Under the pieces are notes generated by a model, which was not told where the DNA came from, searched no databases, and was given only the letters and a program-made list of their open reading frames with translations. Of a stretch of DNA of 64,000 nucleotides, positions 53,785 through 63,373 are shown one piece after another. Source of the stretch: Novosphingobium hassiacum (GTDB lineage: Bacteria; Pseudomonadota; Alphaproteobacteria; Sphingomonadales; Sphingomonadaceae); NCBI RefSeq assembly GCF_014196055.1, contig NZ_JACICY010000003.1, positions 372,001-436,000 on the forward strand, in the 5' to 3' direction. The position numbers and the translations under genes are program-made. How positions within the stretch are numbered: position 1 is the first letter of the stretch; each line of letters starts with the position of its first letter.

Positions 53785-56700
53785 CTAGTTCCTCTTGTCC
53801 CCGCCAACGCCGTCGACCGATGCCATCCGCGCACCTCGCGACACCAGTGGCCGTGCCCCATCCCCGATCACCGCAAATCCAGCCCAATAATACGGGTGCG
53901 ACGTATCCACGTCTGCCATCAGCCCCTGTTGCGCCTTGAGCAGCGCGTCGCCTGAGGATGTTCCGGCAGGTGCCTCGAACAGGCCATTGATCAACCGCTC
54001 GGTCGCGTTGAAATCATCAGGTGCAGGCCAGTGGCTCGCCAGGACCGAGCGGCTTCCCGCGCCGATGAAAGCACGCACCAGACCCTCGAGCGCCGATCCG
54101 CCGCCGCTGACGATGCCCGCATCGCGCGTTGCCGAGACGTCCGCCTGCCCCGCCGTGTCGCAGGCCGAAAGGATGACCATGTCGGCGTCGAGCTTGAGGT
54201 CGAAGATCTCCGAAAAGCTCAGCAACCCGTCCGATCCGCTCGCCCCGAACGACGTCACCAGTGCCGGACGCGCCGGACAAGTCTCCTGCGGCGGCGTGAC
54301 AAGGCCATGCGTTGCAAAATGAAGTATGCGGAAGTTGTTGAGATCCGGCCGTGACTTGATCGCGGTATCCGAGAATGCGGCTCCGACCATCAGGTCGGTG
54401 CCCTGTGAGCCCAGCAGAGACCGCGCCTTGACCAGCTCGGCCTCCGAGATCGGGCGGTTCCACATCGCCAATGGCCAGTTGCAGTCCGCCATGGTCATGC
54501 CGTCCACCCCGCGTACCGATGATCGGGCCAGCGCGGCCACCGACGATACGGCCGCGTTGTGTCCAAGCCCGAGATAGGCCTCCCGCGCCATCGATCCCGG
54601 CTGCCTGCGCGCGTCCATGAACGACCGCGCCGAGACCGAGGTCGAAACGATCTTGTCCTTTGCCAGCCACTTGACCCCGCGCATGTCGAACGGGTCGCCC
54701 GCCGGGCTCGCGACTTGTGCCGCGTATGCCTTCGCCGAGGCTTCATCCGAGACAAGCACGTTGATCGGCAAGCTCAACATCGCGCCGTCGGGCTCGAAGA
54801 TCAGGTGATGCGCCGCCGCCAGTTCCTGCATGACCGGCCCGAACAGCGCCTGATAAACGGCATAGGAATCTGCAGCAGCGAATTCGCCTGTCACATATTG
54901 CTTGCCGTCAAAGCGCGAGATCGAGTCCCGGATCTTCTGCACCGCTGCTTCAAGCCCATCAGCCGTCACCGTTGCGCGATAGCCAACCGCCTTGTCCTTG
55001 TTCGCAAAGAACACGAACACATCGGGGCCAAGCACCGCCATCTTGGCATAGACTTCGCCAGGCTGGAGCCCGTCCTGGAGCTCTTTTTGCCCAAGAACCC
55101 TTTGCGAAACAACGCGATACTTGGCAAACTTACTGAGCTCTATGACCGTCGATTGCTCTTGTGCCTCAAGCGCGCGGACCCGCTCTTCGGCCTCCGCTAT
55201 CTCAGCCGTGCGCGCCGCTGCGTCCTCAAGCCGCTGCAATGCTGCATAGGTCATACGCGCCCGTTCGATCGCGCGCGTGAGGCTGTTCGATTGCCGGAAA
55301 AGCCTTGCCGCATCGTCGCTTCCGCCAGAAAGCTCACGTGACAAGACAGCTTGTGTTTCGGCAACGCCCGGCCGAACAAGCACTTGCGATGCCGTGAAGA
55401 ACGCCTCGCTCGCTGCCGGATCGGTGGCCATCTTTTGGCTCAAGAGGTCGAACCACGGCGCCATCTGCTTCGAAAGTCCGGACAAGCCATTCTCGCGCTC
55501 GACCGAACGGGCTACCACCTCGCGATAGATTGGCTCGGCTTCCGCGGCCTTGCCATGCCGCACCAGAAACGCCGCAAGCCGCGCCTGCGTGGCAGCCATG
55601 CTCCGTGTATCCGGGTACTGCACGCTGACGATATCGACGGCCGAGCGCAGCAATGCCTCGGCATCGCCCATACGACCCTCATCCTCGGCCAGCGTGGCAA
55701 GTTCGTTCAGGAGTTGCGCGCGCATCCGCACAATCGAGACGACGCGACCGTTGCGTACTGCAATGGCCCGCGCCTGCGCCTGCTCGAGCGCTACCCGCGC
55801 TTCGGCCCGCTTGCCCAGCAGCCGCAGGGCAGTTCCCCGCAATTGAAGCGTCTGCGCATCGAGGATCACCGCCCGCTCGTCGTCGGTCAGCCGGAGATCA
55901 TCTACCAGCCCCATTGCATTTGCAGTCACATCCGACGCGTTGATCCGGCGCGACACCGAAGGTGTCAGTTCAAGCGTTTCGCGCAAAGTGTTGGCCCCAG
56001 AGGCACTCGCCTGACGCAGCGGCGCACCCAATCGCTCCAGCGCCTTGTCATACTGCGCCTTGTTGAGCAGGTGAATCGCCTCGTAATTGCGGCGCAGCCG
56101 CTCGACCACGCCGCTGCCGGCCGGCAACGCCGCCGCCTGAGCGAACAAGGCATCTGCGTCGGTAAACTGGCCGAGATTGGATCGCTGCAGCCCGGCATTG
56201 ACGAGGAATTCGACGCGATCGATCGGCACATCGCCTGCCGCTGCCTGGCGCTGCTCGAGCGTCTCGAAAAACGCCGCCGCCTCGGCATAGTCGCCCGAAT
56301 TGTTGCGCCGGTACCCCTCGGCAAGCGCGGTCGACGGATCGAGTGTCAAAGCCTGAATGCGGGCATAGGCCTCGGAATCGTTGACCGATGTCGTCGCCAC
56401 TTCGATCGGTTCGTCGATCGCTCGGTCAGCATAAATCGAGCGCAACGCAAGATCGAGCGCACCATGATACGCTGAAAAGCCTTCAACAACATACGTTGTC
56501 TTTCCGCGACTTACACTGATAACTTCATAGTCGAGTGCAGGATCGCGCCACCGGCAATCGAGCCTCATGCGGCCCGCGACAGATGCCGCCATCGCCCCGG
56601 CACAGTCCACGCTCGCCTTGCGGCGCTCGGCCAACCGGGCAAGCACGTCGTCCTGCCCCTGACGCAATGCGAAGACATGTCCGACGGGCAGCGCTGAATC

Positions 56701-56919
56701 CCGGCAGACAATCGCCCATGTGCGATCCATCGGGCTGCGGTTTGCCGGATCGACCGTGCGCGACTGTACCTGGCAGAGCGCCTTGCCGCCGCCCGATCCC
56801 AACGGAAAACTGTCCTTCAGCAACAACGACTCGTTGCGCGCGACTGCCGGAGTCGCGAGTGACAGCAGCGCTGCCCCCGCCATCAATGCCGCCCAAGTAC
56901 CTGCTACACGAAAACGCAT
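53785..56919 (-). CDS. Exported TPR-CHAT caspase-like protein
   Basis: This 1044-residue protein starts at ATG 56919 with GGAG upstream. The signal peptide (MRFRVAGTWAALMAGAALLSLATPAVAR) points to periplasmic export, unusual for CHAT proteins. Residues about 205-560 are TPR-like helices (for example YAEAAAFFETLEQRQ, AEALLRSAVDIVSVQYPDT). A coiled-coil stretch about 600-650 precedes the CHAT domain (about 720-1030), with catalytic His in ILHFATHGLV (about 870) and Cys in VILSACDTAG (about 919). CHAT domains are caspase-superfamily proteases, some of which are activated through their TPRs. The catalytic dyad is intact. It is the first gene of the six-gene unit; possible substrates include the TpsA exoprotein or the two small secreted paralogues, but this is speculation. 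Confidence 0.9.
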   Translation of the reverse strand: MRFRVAGTWAALMAGAALLSLATPAVARNESLLLKDSFPLGSGGGKALCQVQSRTVDPANRSPMDRTWAIVCRDSALPVGHVFALRQGQDDVLARLAERRKASVDCAGAMAASVAGRMRLDCRWRDPALDYEVISVSRGKTTYVVEGFSAYHGALDLALRSIYADRAIDEPIEVATTSVNDSEAYARIQALTLDPSTALAEGYRRNNSGDYAEAAAFFETLEQRQAAAGDVPIDRVEFLVNAGLQRSNLGQFTDADALFAQAAALPAGSGVVERLRRNYEAIHLLNKAQYDKALERLGAPLRQASASGANTLRETLELTPSVSRRINASDVTANAMGLVDDLRLTDDERAVILDAQTLQLRGTALRLLGKRAEARVALEQAQARAIAVRNGRVVSIVRMRAQLLNELATLAEDEGRMGDAEALLRSAVDIVSVQYPDTRSMAATQARLAAFLVRHGKAAEAEPIYREVVARSVERENGLSGLSKQMAPWFDLLSQKMATDPAASEAFFTASQVLVRPGVAETQAVLSRELSGGSDDAARLFRQSNSLTRAIERARMTYAALQRLEDAAARTAEIAEAEERVRALEAQEQSTVIELSKFAKYRVVSQRVLGQKELQDGLQPGEVYAKMAVLGPDVFVFFANKDKAVGYRATVTADGLEAAVQKIRDSISRFDGKQYVTGEFAAADSYAVYQALFGPVMQELAAAHHLIFEPDGAMLSLPINVLVSDEASAKAYAAQVASPAGDPFDMRGVKWLAKDKIVSTSVSARSFMDARRQPGSMAREAYLGLGHNAAVSSVAALARSSVRGVDGMTMADCNWPLAMWNRPISEAELVKARSLLGSQGTDLMVGAAFSDTAIKSRPDLNNFRILHFATHGLVTPPQETCPARPALVTSFGASGSDGLLSFSEIFDLKLDADMVILSACDTAGQADVSATRDAGIVSGGGSALEGLVRAFIGAGSRSVLASHWPAPDDFNATERLINGLFEAPAGTSSGDALLKAQQGLMADVDTSHPYYWAGFAVIGDGARPLVSRGARMASVDGVGGDKRN

Positions 56920-57081
56920 CGGTCCGCTCCCCGCGCCGCGACGTTGCCGCTCAGCGCTTTGCCACGAATAACTGCGATGCCCGAAGAGTCTTATGCTGTT
57001 GCGCACGCCATAGGCGCATTGCTGCCTTACTGCCAGCGGCGATACGCGCGAACCCGCAACCGGCCTTGTATCAATGCGACA

Positions 57082-57762
57082 TCAGAAGCCTTCAAAGCCA
57101 ATGACTTCGCCGATCGGAGCGCGTGGCACGGCGAAATGATTGACCGCGGCACCGGGATCACGCCATCCGATGGCCATCCCGCAGAAGAACACATGGTCTT
57201 CGGGAATCGCTATGCAGGCGCGCACCTGCTTCTGGTAAACCGCCCATGCTTCCTGCGCGCAGGAATCAAGACCCTCCTCGCGTAGCAGCAGCATCACCGT
57301 CTGCAACCACATGCCGATGTCCGACCACTGGGGCGGTCCCATGTAGCGCGGCGTGTGCACCAGCATCAGCACCGGCGCGCCGAAGCCGCGAAAGTTGTCC
57401 ATGAACTGCGCCAGTCGCCCGCGCTTGTCCTCGCGTCCGATCCCGAGCGCAGCATACATCGCCTCACCAACCCCGAAACGACGCGCCTCGTAATCCCCTG
57501 CAAGCTCGACCGGGTAGAGCACATATTCCGGAGAATGCGCCGCGCGCCCTTGCGGAATGACTTCGCCCACCCCCGCGACCAGTTGCGCCAACGGCTCGCC
57601 GGTAATCACCTGCGCATTCCACGGTTGAATATTCCCACCCGAAGGTGACCGCTGGGCCTTCTCCAGCACCCGCTCGAGCACCTCGCGCGAGACCGGATCA
57701 GGCAGGAACCGCCGGACGGATCGGCGCGTAACGACTGCTTCGGTGACGGACATGGTGCTCAT
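57082..57762 (-). CDS. Nitroreductase-family flavoprotein
   Basis: This encodes 226 residues. The FMN-binding N-terminus VVTRRSVRRFLPDPVSRE and SPSGGNIQPWNAQVITG are classic for the family. WSDIGMWLQTVMLLLREEGLDSCAQEAW and the C-terminal FFCGMAIGWRDP complete it. Members reduce nitro compounds, quinones or other acceptors with NAD(P)H as homodimers. The natural substrate is unknown. ATG 57762 or ATG 57753 could be used. It is adjacent to cobT in the same direction. Confidence 0.92.
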   Translation of the reverse strand: MSTMSVTEAVVTRRSVRRFLPDPVSREVLERVLEKAQRSPSGGNIQPWNAQVITGEPLAQLVAGVGEVIPQGRAAHSPEYVLYPVELAGDYEARRFGVGEAMYAALGIGREDKRGRLAQFMDNFRGFGAPVLMLVHTPRYMGPPQWSDIGMWLQTVMLLLREEGLDSCAQEAWAVYQKQVRACIAIPEDHVFFCGMAIGWRDPGAAVNHFAVPRAPIGEVIGFEGF

Positions 57763-57804
57763 GGCCCGTCTGCTGCCCGGTTAATCCGAGCCGGTCAACC
57801 GCGC

Positions 57805-59619
57805 CTATTCGTCCTCGAACAGGTCGGCGAGTTGCTCGATGATCGTCCCGCCGAGTTGCTCGGCGTCCATGATCGTGACCGCGCGGCGATAGTAGCGCGT
57901 TACGTCATGGCCGATGCCGATGGCGACAAGTTGCACCGGCGACTGCTTCTCGATCCAGTCGATCACCTTGCGCAAGTGCTGTTCGAGGTAGCCTGCATTG
58001 TTCACCGACAGCGTCGAGTCATCGACCGGCGCGCCGTCCGAAATCACCATCATGATACGGCGATCCTCGGGCCGCGCCAGCAAGCGGCTGTGCGCCCACA
58101 GCAGCGCCTCGCCGTCGATGTTCTCCTTGAGCAAACCCTCGCGCATCATCAGGCCGAGGTTGCGGCGCGCGCGGCGCCATGGTTCATCAGCCTTCTTGTA
58201 AACAATGTGCCGCAAGTCATTGAGACGGCCCGGTTGTGCAGGCTTTCCCCCAGTCAGCCAGGATTCCCGGCTTTGCCCGCCCTTCCACGCCCGCGTCGTG
58301 AAGCCGAGTATCTCGGTCTTGACCCCGCAACGCTCCAGCGTGCGCGCCAGAATATCGGCGCTGATCGCCGCGATCGAGATCGGGCGTCCGCGCATGGATC
58401 CCGAATTGTCGATCAGCAGCGTGACGATCGTATCCTTGAACTCGACGTCGCGCTCGACCTTGTACGACAGCGAATGCCCCGGCGAGATGACCACGCGCGC
58501 GAGCCGTGCGGCATCGAGCAGGCCTTCTTCCTGATCAAAGTCCCATGACCGGTTCTGCTGCGCCATCAACCGGCGCTGCAACCGGTTGGCCAAACGCGTG
58601 ACCACGCCCTGCAACCCCTTCAACTGCGTGTCGAGGTAGGCCCGCAGGCGGTTCAGCTCTTCCTCGTCGCACAGGTCAGTCGCCGCCACCACCTCATCGT
58701 ACTGGTAGGTATAGGCCTTGTAATCGAAGTTCTCGGGCAGGTCGGTCCACGGCCGGTTGGGCCGGGTTGGCAACATGCCCTCCTCGCCCTCATCCGCCAT
58801 GTCCGCATCGGCGGCATCGTCGTTCTGCTCGACTTCTTCTTCTGACTCCGAATCCTCGTCGCCCTCGCTGGTGTCGCCCGCGACCTCAGACGGCTGCTGC
58901 TCCTGATCGTCAGAGGTATCGGGCTGTTCCTCGCCCTCGTCCTCGTCCTGCTCGCCTTCCTCGTCCTCGTTCTCCTCGTCCTGCTCATTGGCGGACTGCG
59001 TGAGTTCGAGGTGCTGGAGCATGTCGAGCGCCAGTTGCTGGAACGCGCGCTGATCATCGAGCAATCCGCCAAGACGATCGACATCGTCGCCGACCTTGCC
59101 CTCGATCCAGCTGCGCACCATCGCCATGCCGACATCGGTGCTTGCGGGTGACGCCTGTCCCGTCAGCTTCTCGCGCACCAAAAGCGCCAGCGCCGATGGC
59201 AGCGGCACTTCCTCAGGCTTGGTCGCGCGCGCGATCGGGTCCGATGCCATGCGCATGGCCAGCGCCGCGTCCAGATTTCCCCGCATCCCGGCGAAGTCGT
59301 TAGACCCCAGCGCCTCGTAGCGTACCTGCTCCACCGCGTCATAACACGCCCGCGCCAGCGCCTCGGACGGCGCATGACGTCCGTGCAGCGCGGCATTGTG
59401 GTGCCGAAGCCGAAGCGACATCGAATCGGCATGACCGCGCGCTTCGGCAACCTGCGCCGCCGGTAGCGCACGCCCCGGCATCGGCACGCGCATCGAACTG
59501 CCCGACTGCACCGGCGCGTCAGCGGTCCACGCAACTTCAACCTCGGGATCGAGCGAGATTGCGCGCGCCGTGCCGGTCAATACCGAGCGAAAGCGGTCGA
59601 GAGGTGTTTCGTCAGCCAA
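57805..59619 (-). CDS. cobT: Aerobic cobaltochelatase CobT-type subunit
   Basis: The 604-residue protein has an N-terminal helical domain ([20 protein letters not shown]...). A very acidic low-complexity linker occupies about residues 205-280. The C-terminal von Willebrand A domain has the MIDAS motif [11 protein letters not shown] and later [11 protein letters not shown]. CobT works with CobS (AAA+) and CobN to insert cobalt into hydrogenobyrinic a,c-diamide. CobN and CobS genes are not in this window, which is common for this subunit. The same fold occurs in other MoxR/VWA systems, but the CobT length and linker fit well. Confidence 0.92.
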   Translation of the reverse strand: MADETPLDRFRSVLTGTARAISLDPEVEVAWTADAPVQSGSSMRVPMPGRALPAAQVAEARGHADSMSLRLRHHNAALHGRHAPSEALARACYDAVEQVRYEALGSNDFAGMRGNLDAALAMRMASDPIARATKPEEVPLPSALALLVREKLTGQASPASTDVGMAMVRSWIEGKVGDDVDRLGGLLDDQRAFQQLALDMLQHLELTQSANEQDEENEDEEGEQDEDEGEEQPDTSDDQEQQPSEVAGDTSEGDEDSESEEEVEQNDDAADADMADEGEEGMLPTRPNRPWTDLPENFDYKAYTYQYDEVVAATDLCDEEELNRLRAYLDTQLKGLQGVVTRLANRLQRRLMAQQNRSWDFDQEEGLLDAARLARVVISPGHSLSYKVERDVEFKDTIVTLLIDNSGSMRGRPISIAAISADILARTLERCGVKTEILGFTTRAWKGGQSRESWLTGGKPAQPGRLNDLRHIVYKKADEPWRRARRNLGLMMREGLLKENIDGEALLWAHSRLLARPEDRRIMMVISDGAPVDDSTLSVNNAGYLEQHLRKVIDWIEKQSPVQLVAIGIGHDVTRYYRRAVTIMDAEQLGGTIIEQLADLFEDE

Positions 59620-59645
59620 AGCAAGCTTTCACAAATCACGGACCC

Positions 59646-59675
59646 GCGCCCCCGCGAAAGCGGGGGCCTCAGGCC
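59646..59675. repeat. GC-rich palindromic repeat, copy 2
   Basis: GCCCCCGCGAAAGCGGGGGC followed by CTCAGGCC matches the element at 16601 with one change in the loop. It occupies most of the 68-base gap between fsa and cobT. Confidence 0.75.
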
Positions 59676-59687
59676 CAACGCGTCGAT

Positions 59688-60341
59688 TCAAACGATGTTC
59701 TGACCGGTCTTCGCCCAGTCGGCAAGAAAGCCCTCGATGCCCTTGTCGGTAAGAACATGCTTGAACAGCCCCTTGATCACCGCGGGCGGCGCGGTCATCA
59801 CGTCTGCACCGATGCGCGCGCTTTCCAGCACGTGAACGCCGTGGCGGACCGACGCGACGAGGATCTGCGTTTCGAACGCGTAGTTGTCATAGATCAGGCG
59901 GATATCGCGGATCAGGTCCATCCCATCGAAGCCGTTGTCGTCATGACGCCCCACGAACGGCGAGATGAACGTCGCGCCAGCCTTGGCAGCGAGTAGCGCC
60001 TGGTTGGCCGAGAAGCACAACGTCACGTTGACCTGCGTGCCATCGCTGGTCAGCGCCTTGCAAGTCTTCAGTCCGTCGATCGTCAGCGGCACCTTGATGC
60101 AGACGTTGTCGGCGATCTTGCGCAGGACTTCGGCCTCGCGCATCATCGTCGCGTGGTCGAGCGCGACGACTTCTGCCGAAACCGGGCCATCGACCAGACC
60201 GCAGATCTCGCGCGTCACTTCGATGAAGTCCTTGCCCGCCTTGGCGATCAGTGTCGGGTTCGTGGTCACGCCATCGAGCAACCCGGTCGCGGCAAGATCC
60301 GCGATTTCGGCAGTATCGGCGGTGTCGACGAAGAACTTCAT
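59688..60341 (-). CDS. fsa: Transaldolase/fructose-6-phosphate aldolase-like protein
   Basis: The 217-residue protein is a short class I aldolase (TalC/FSA type). The Schiff-base Lys is K83 in [23 protein letters not shown] starts the barrel, with [12 protein letters not shown] and [19 protein letters not shown] following. The subgroup includes true transaldolases and fructose-6-phosphate aldolases. ATG 60341 gives the expected short length; the frame is open further up. It stands between cobT and the DUF4197 gene. Confidence 0.94.
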   Translation of the reverse strand: MKFFVDTADTAEIADLAATGLLDGVTTNPTLIAKAGKDFIEVTREICGLVDGPVSAEVVALDHATMMREAEVLRKIADNVCIKVPLTIDGLKTCKALTSDGTQVNVTLCFSANQALLAAKAGATFISPFVGRHDDNGFDGMDLIRDIRLIYDNYAFETQILVASVRHGVHVLESARIGADVMTAPPAVIKGLFKHVLTDKGIEGFLADWAKTGQNIV

Positions 60342-60408
60342 GGGGTAGGCCTTCCCGGGCAGGATGAATGATTCCCATTGCCTATAGGCAAGGCCTCCCC
60401 CCAAATCA

Positions 60409-61092
60409 TCACCTGATTCCGAAAGCACCCATCAGGACAGGATCGTTGGTCGAGCGCGGATCGGCGCGGATGGCGGCTTCTTCGCGCCCGATCGCCCGGA
60501 AGATCGCATTGTCTGCCTCAAAGGCGAGCGAATTGGCGATCGCGCCGACGTCCACGCCGGTCATCGCCGCAAGCACTTCGCCGACCAGCGGTTCGCGGCT
60601 GACGCGCAGCGCGTCGCCAAATTCGGGCAGCATCACTTCGATCAGGCTCGTGCCCATTTCCTGGTGGAGGAAGTTGGTTGCCGCCATCGGATCGCTGCCG
60701 CGCAGCAGCGCCAGCGCATTGCGGATGCCGATGGTGCGCACCGCATCGGTCACTGCCGGAGCCGCGCGCTCCGCCGCGTCATAGGCCATGTCGTTGAACG
60801 CGCGTTGCAGTCGCTCGCGGAAAATCGGCCCGGTCAGGATGCGCTGCATGATCCCGCCACGACTTCCGATGGCCTCGGGCAAGGCGAGCCGCGCGACCTG
60901 ATCGTCCCAAAACCCGCCCGGCTGGAGCAGCCTCTGAAACGCACGGTCGGTCGATACGAACAGCAAGCGGCGCACCGCATCTTCCAGTGTGAACGACGGG
61001 AACGTCGCGCAACCGGCCAAAGACAGCACTCCGAGTGACGTCATGCCGCCAAGAACTGCGCGCCGACTTGCACCATTCAAAAGCTGCGACAT
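60409..61092 (-). CDS. DUF4197-family lipoprotein
   Basis: The 227-residue protein starts at ATG 61092 with GAGGAG upstream. A signal with Arg pair ([20 protein letters not shown]) ends in lipobox LAGC. The mature helical domain ([57 protein letters not shown]) fits DUF4197, whose function is unknown. It is divergent from priA across 70 bases. Confidence 0.87.
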   Translation of the reverse strand: MSQLLNGASRRAVLGGMTSLGVLSLAGCATFPSFTLEDAVRRLLFVSTDRAFQRLLQPGGFWDDQVARLALPEAIGSRGGIMQRILTGPIFRERLQRAFNDMAYDAAERAAPAVTDAVRTIGIRNALALLRGSDPMAATNFLHQEMGTSLIEVMLPEFGDALRVSREPLVGEVLAAMTGVDVGAIANSLAFEADNAIFRAIGREEAAIRADPRSTNDPVLMGAFGIR

Positions 61093-61162
61093 CGTTTTCT
61101 CCTCAATTCCGTGCCCGGCAGGCTTTGCCCACCGCGTTCCCGCCCCATATAGACCGCGTAAC

Positions 61163-63328
61163 ATGAACCGTGTCCGATGCCTCGTTTTCAATGCCGCGCT
61201 GGGTCCACTGGACTATCGCGTCCCTGAGGGCATGACCGTCGAACCCGGCAGCGTGGTGGTTTGCCCGCTCGGCCCTCGCCAGATCATCGGGATCGTGTGG
61301 GACGCAGAACGGCTGCCCGGAGATGAAGTTCCGGCGAACAAGTTGCGCCCGCTCCTGCAGGTCTTGCCGGTTCCGCCGCTGCCTGCCCCCTTGCGCCGCC
61401 TGATCGAGTGGACCGCCGACTACTACCTCGCCTCGCTCGCATCGGTCGCGCGCATGGCGCTGTCGAGCACCGGCGCGTTGCGCGGCAGCAGCACCGTCAC
61501 CGAGTATCGCCTAACCGACAAGGAACCGGGCCGCCTTACCCCTCAGCGCGCCAAGGCCATCGAAGCACTTGATGGGCAGCAGGCGACCATTCGCGAACTG
61601 GCAGCAATGGCGAGTGTGTCCGACGCGGTGCTGCGTGGGATGGTCAATGCCGGCCTGTTGGAGGCGGTGCTGGTCGATTCAGACCGCCCTTACCCGGCCG
61701 CCGATCCCACCCACGCGGCGCCTGACCTGTCGGTCGAACAGGCCGCAGTTGCCACCCAGTTCGTCACCGCAGTCCACGCCCACGAATTCCAGCCGTTCCT
61801 GCTCGACGGGGTTACCGGATCGGGCAAGACCGAAGTCTACTTCGAAGCCGTCGCCGCTGCGATCGAGGATGGACGGCAGGTGCTCGTCCTCCTTCCCGAA
61901 ATCGCGCTGACTCAGACCTTCCTCAAGCGCTTCGAAGCTCGGTTCGGCGTCACCCCGGTCACCTGGCACTCCTCGCTCAAGTCGTCCGAACGTCGCCGCG
62001 CCTGGCGCGCAGTGGCGGCTGGCCATGCCCAGGTCGTCGTCGGTGCACGTTCGGCCCTGTTCCTGCCTTTCGCCAAGCTCGGCCTCATCGTGGTCGATGA
62101 AGCGCACGAAGTTTCGTTCAAGCAGGACGACGGTGTGCGGTATAACGCGCGCGACGTCGCGGTGATGCGCGCGCGGTTCGAAAGCGTGCCAGTGGTTCTT
62201 GCCAGCGCCACTCCAGCGCTCGAAAGCCTGCAGATGGCCGAGAGCGGGCGCTATGAACGCGTCGTCCTGCCCGCCCGTTTCGGCGGCGCGACGATGCCCG
62301 ATATTCAGGTCATCGACTTGCGCATCGAACAGCCCGAACGCGGCCACTGGATCGCGCCGCCACTGGTTCGCGCACTGAAGGAGCGACTGGAAAAGGGCGA
62401 GCAGTCGCTGCTGTTCCTCAACCGCAGGGGATACGCGCCGCTGACGCTGTGCCGCACCTGCGGCTATCGCTTCCAGTGCCCCAACTGCTCGGCGTGGCTG
62501 GTCGAGCACCGCCTCTCGCGCCGCCTCGCCTGCCACCATTGCGGCCACGAAGTGCCTACGCCCGAAGCCTGCCCCGAATGCAGCGAGCCCGATTGCCTCG
62601 TCGCCTGCGGCCCCGGCGTCGAACGCATCGCCGATGAGGTCGCCGCGATCCTGCCCGAAGCCCGCGTCGCGCTGGTTACGTCGGACACGCTGACCAGCCC
62701 CGCCAAGGCCGCCGAATTCGTGGAAAGGGCCAGTGCCAAAGCCATCGACGTGATCGTCGGCACGCAGCTGGTCACCAAGGGCTATCACTTCCCCGAACTC
62801 ACCTTTGTAGGGGTGATCGACGCCGACATGGGCCTCGAGGGCGGCGATCTGCGCGCGGCCGAGCGCACCTATCAGCAGATCGCCCAGGTGTCCGGGCGCG
62901 CGGGCCGAGGCGAGAAACCCGGCGAGGTCCTGATCCAGACCCGCCATCCCGAAGCCCCGGTGATCGAGGCTCTCGCCAGCGGCGACCGTGACGCCTTCTA
63001 CGCCGCCGAAACCGAAGCCCGCCGCGATGCGGGAGCCCCGCCGTTCGGGCGCTGGGCGGCGATCATCGTATCGAGCGAGGACGAGGCCGAAGCGCGCGAC
63101 GCGGCGCGCGGCATCGGCGGCACCGCGCCCAACTTGGCCGACGTGATGATCCTCGGCCCGGCACCAGCCCCGCTGTCGCTGCTGCGCGGCCGCTACCGCT
63201 ACCGCCTGCTGATCAACGCCCGCCGCTCGACCGAACTGCAGCGCGTGATCCGCGAATGGCTCGATCCGCTGCGCTTCCCGCCCGGCGTGCGCGTGGCGGT
63301 GGACATCGATCCTTATAGCTTCGTGTGA
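61163..63328 (+). CDS. priA: Primosomal protein N' (replication restart helicase PriA)
   Basis: This encodes 721 residues from ATG 61163. The N-terminal 3'-end binding domain (RCLVFNAALGPLDYRVPEG) precedes the helicase: Walker A DGVTGSGKTEVYF (about 215-225) and DEAH box IVVDEAHEVSFKQDDGVRYNARDV (about 311). A zinc-binding insert CRTCGYRFQCPNCS...CHHCG...CPECSEPDC follows (about 430-480). Motifs V and VI are GTQLVTKGYHFPELTFVGVI and YQQIAQVSGRAGRGEKPGEV. PriA reloads the replisome at stalled forks. The frame is open well upstream, through the divergent gene, so ATG 61163 is preferred. Confidence 0.96.
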   Translation: MNRVRCLVFNAALGPLDYRVPEGMTVEPGSVVVCPLGPRQIIGIVWDAERLPGDEVPANKLRPLLQVLPVPPLPAPLRRLIEWTADYYLASLASVARMALSSTGALRGSSTVTEYRLTDKEPGRLTPQRAKAIEALDGQQATIRELAAMASVSDAVLRGMVNAGLLEAVLVDSDRPYPAADPTHAAPDLSVEQAAVATQFVTAVHAHEFQPFLLDGVTGSGKTEVYFEAVAAAIEDGRQVLVLLPEIALTQTFLKRFEARFGVTPVTWHSSLKSSERRRAWRAVAAGHAQVVVGARSALFLPFAKLGLIVVDEAHEVSFKQDDGVRYNARDVAVMRARFESVPVVLASATPALESLQMAESGRYERVVLPARFGGATMPDIQVIDLRIEQPERGHWIAPPLVRALKERLEKGEQSLLFLNRRGYAPLTLCRTCGYRFQCPNCSAWLVEHRLSRRLACHHCGHEVPTPEACPECSEPDCLVACGPGVERIADEVAAILPEARVALVTSDTLTSPAKAAEFVERASAKAIDVIVGTQLVTKGYHFPELTFVGVIDADMGLEGGDLRAAERTYQQIAQVSGRAGRGEKPGEVLIQTRHPEAPVIEALASGDRDAFYAAETEARRDAGAPPFGRWAAIIVSSEDEAEARDAARGIGGTAPNLADVMILGPAPAPLSLLRGRYRYRLLINARRSTELQRVIREWLDPLRFPPGVRVAVDIDPYSFV

Positions 63329-63373
63329 CCCCAACGGGCAGGTTGAACCAATCAGCCGCTCGGCCATTGCATA

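Noticed and set aside
57805..59619. Cobalamin riboswitch linked to cobT
   Set aside because: The gap upstream of cobT's start is only a short stretch with a palindromic repeat; no B12-box or large leader is present.
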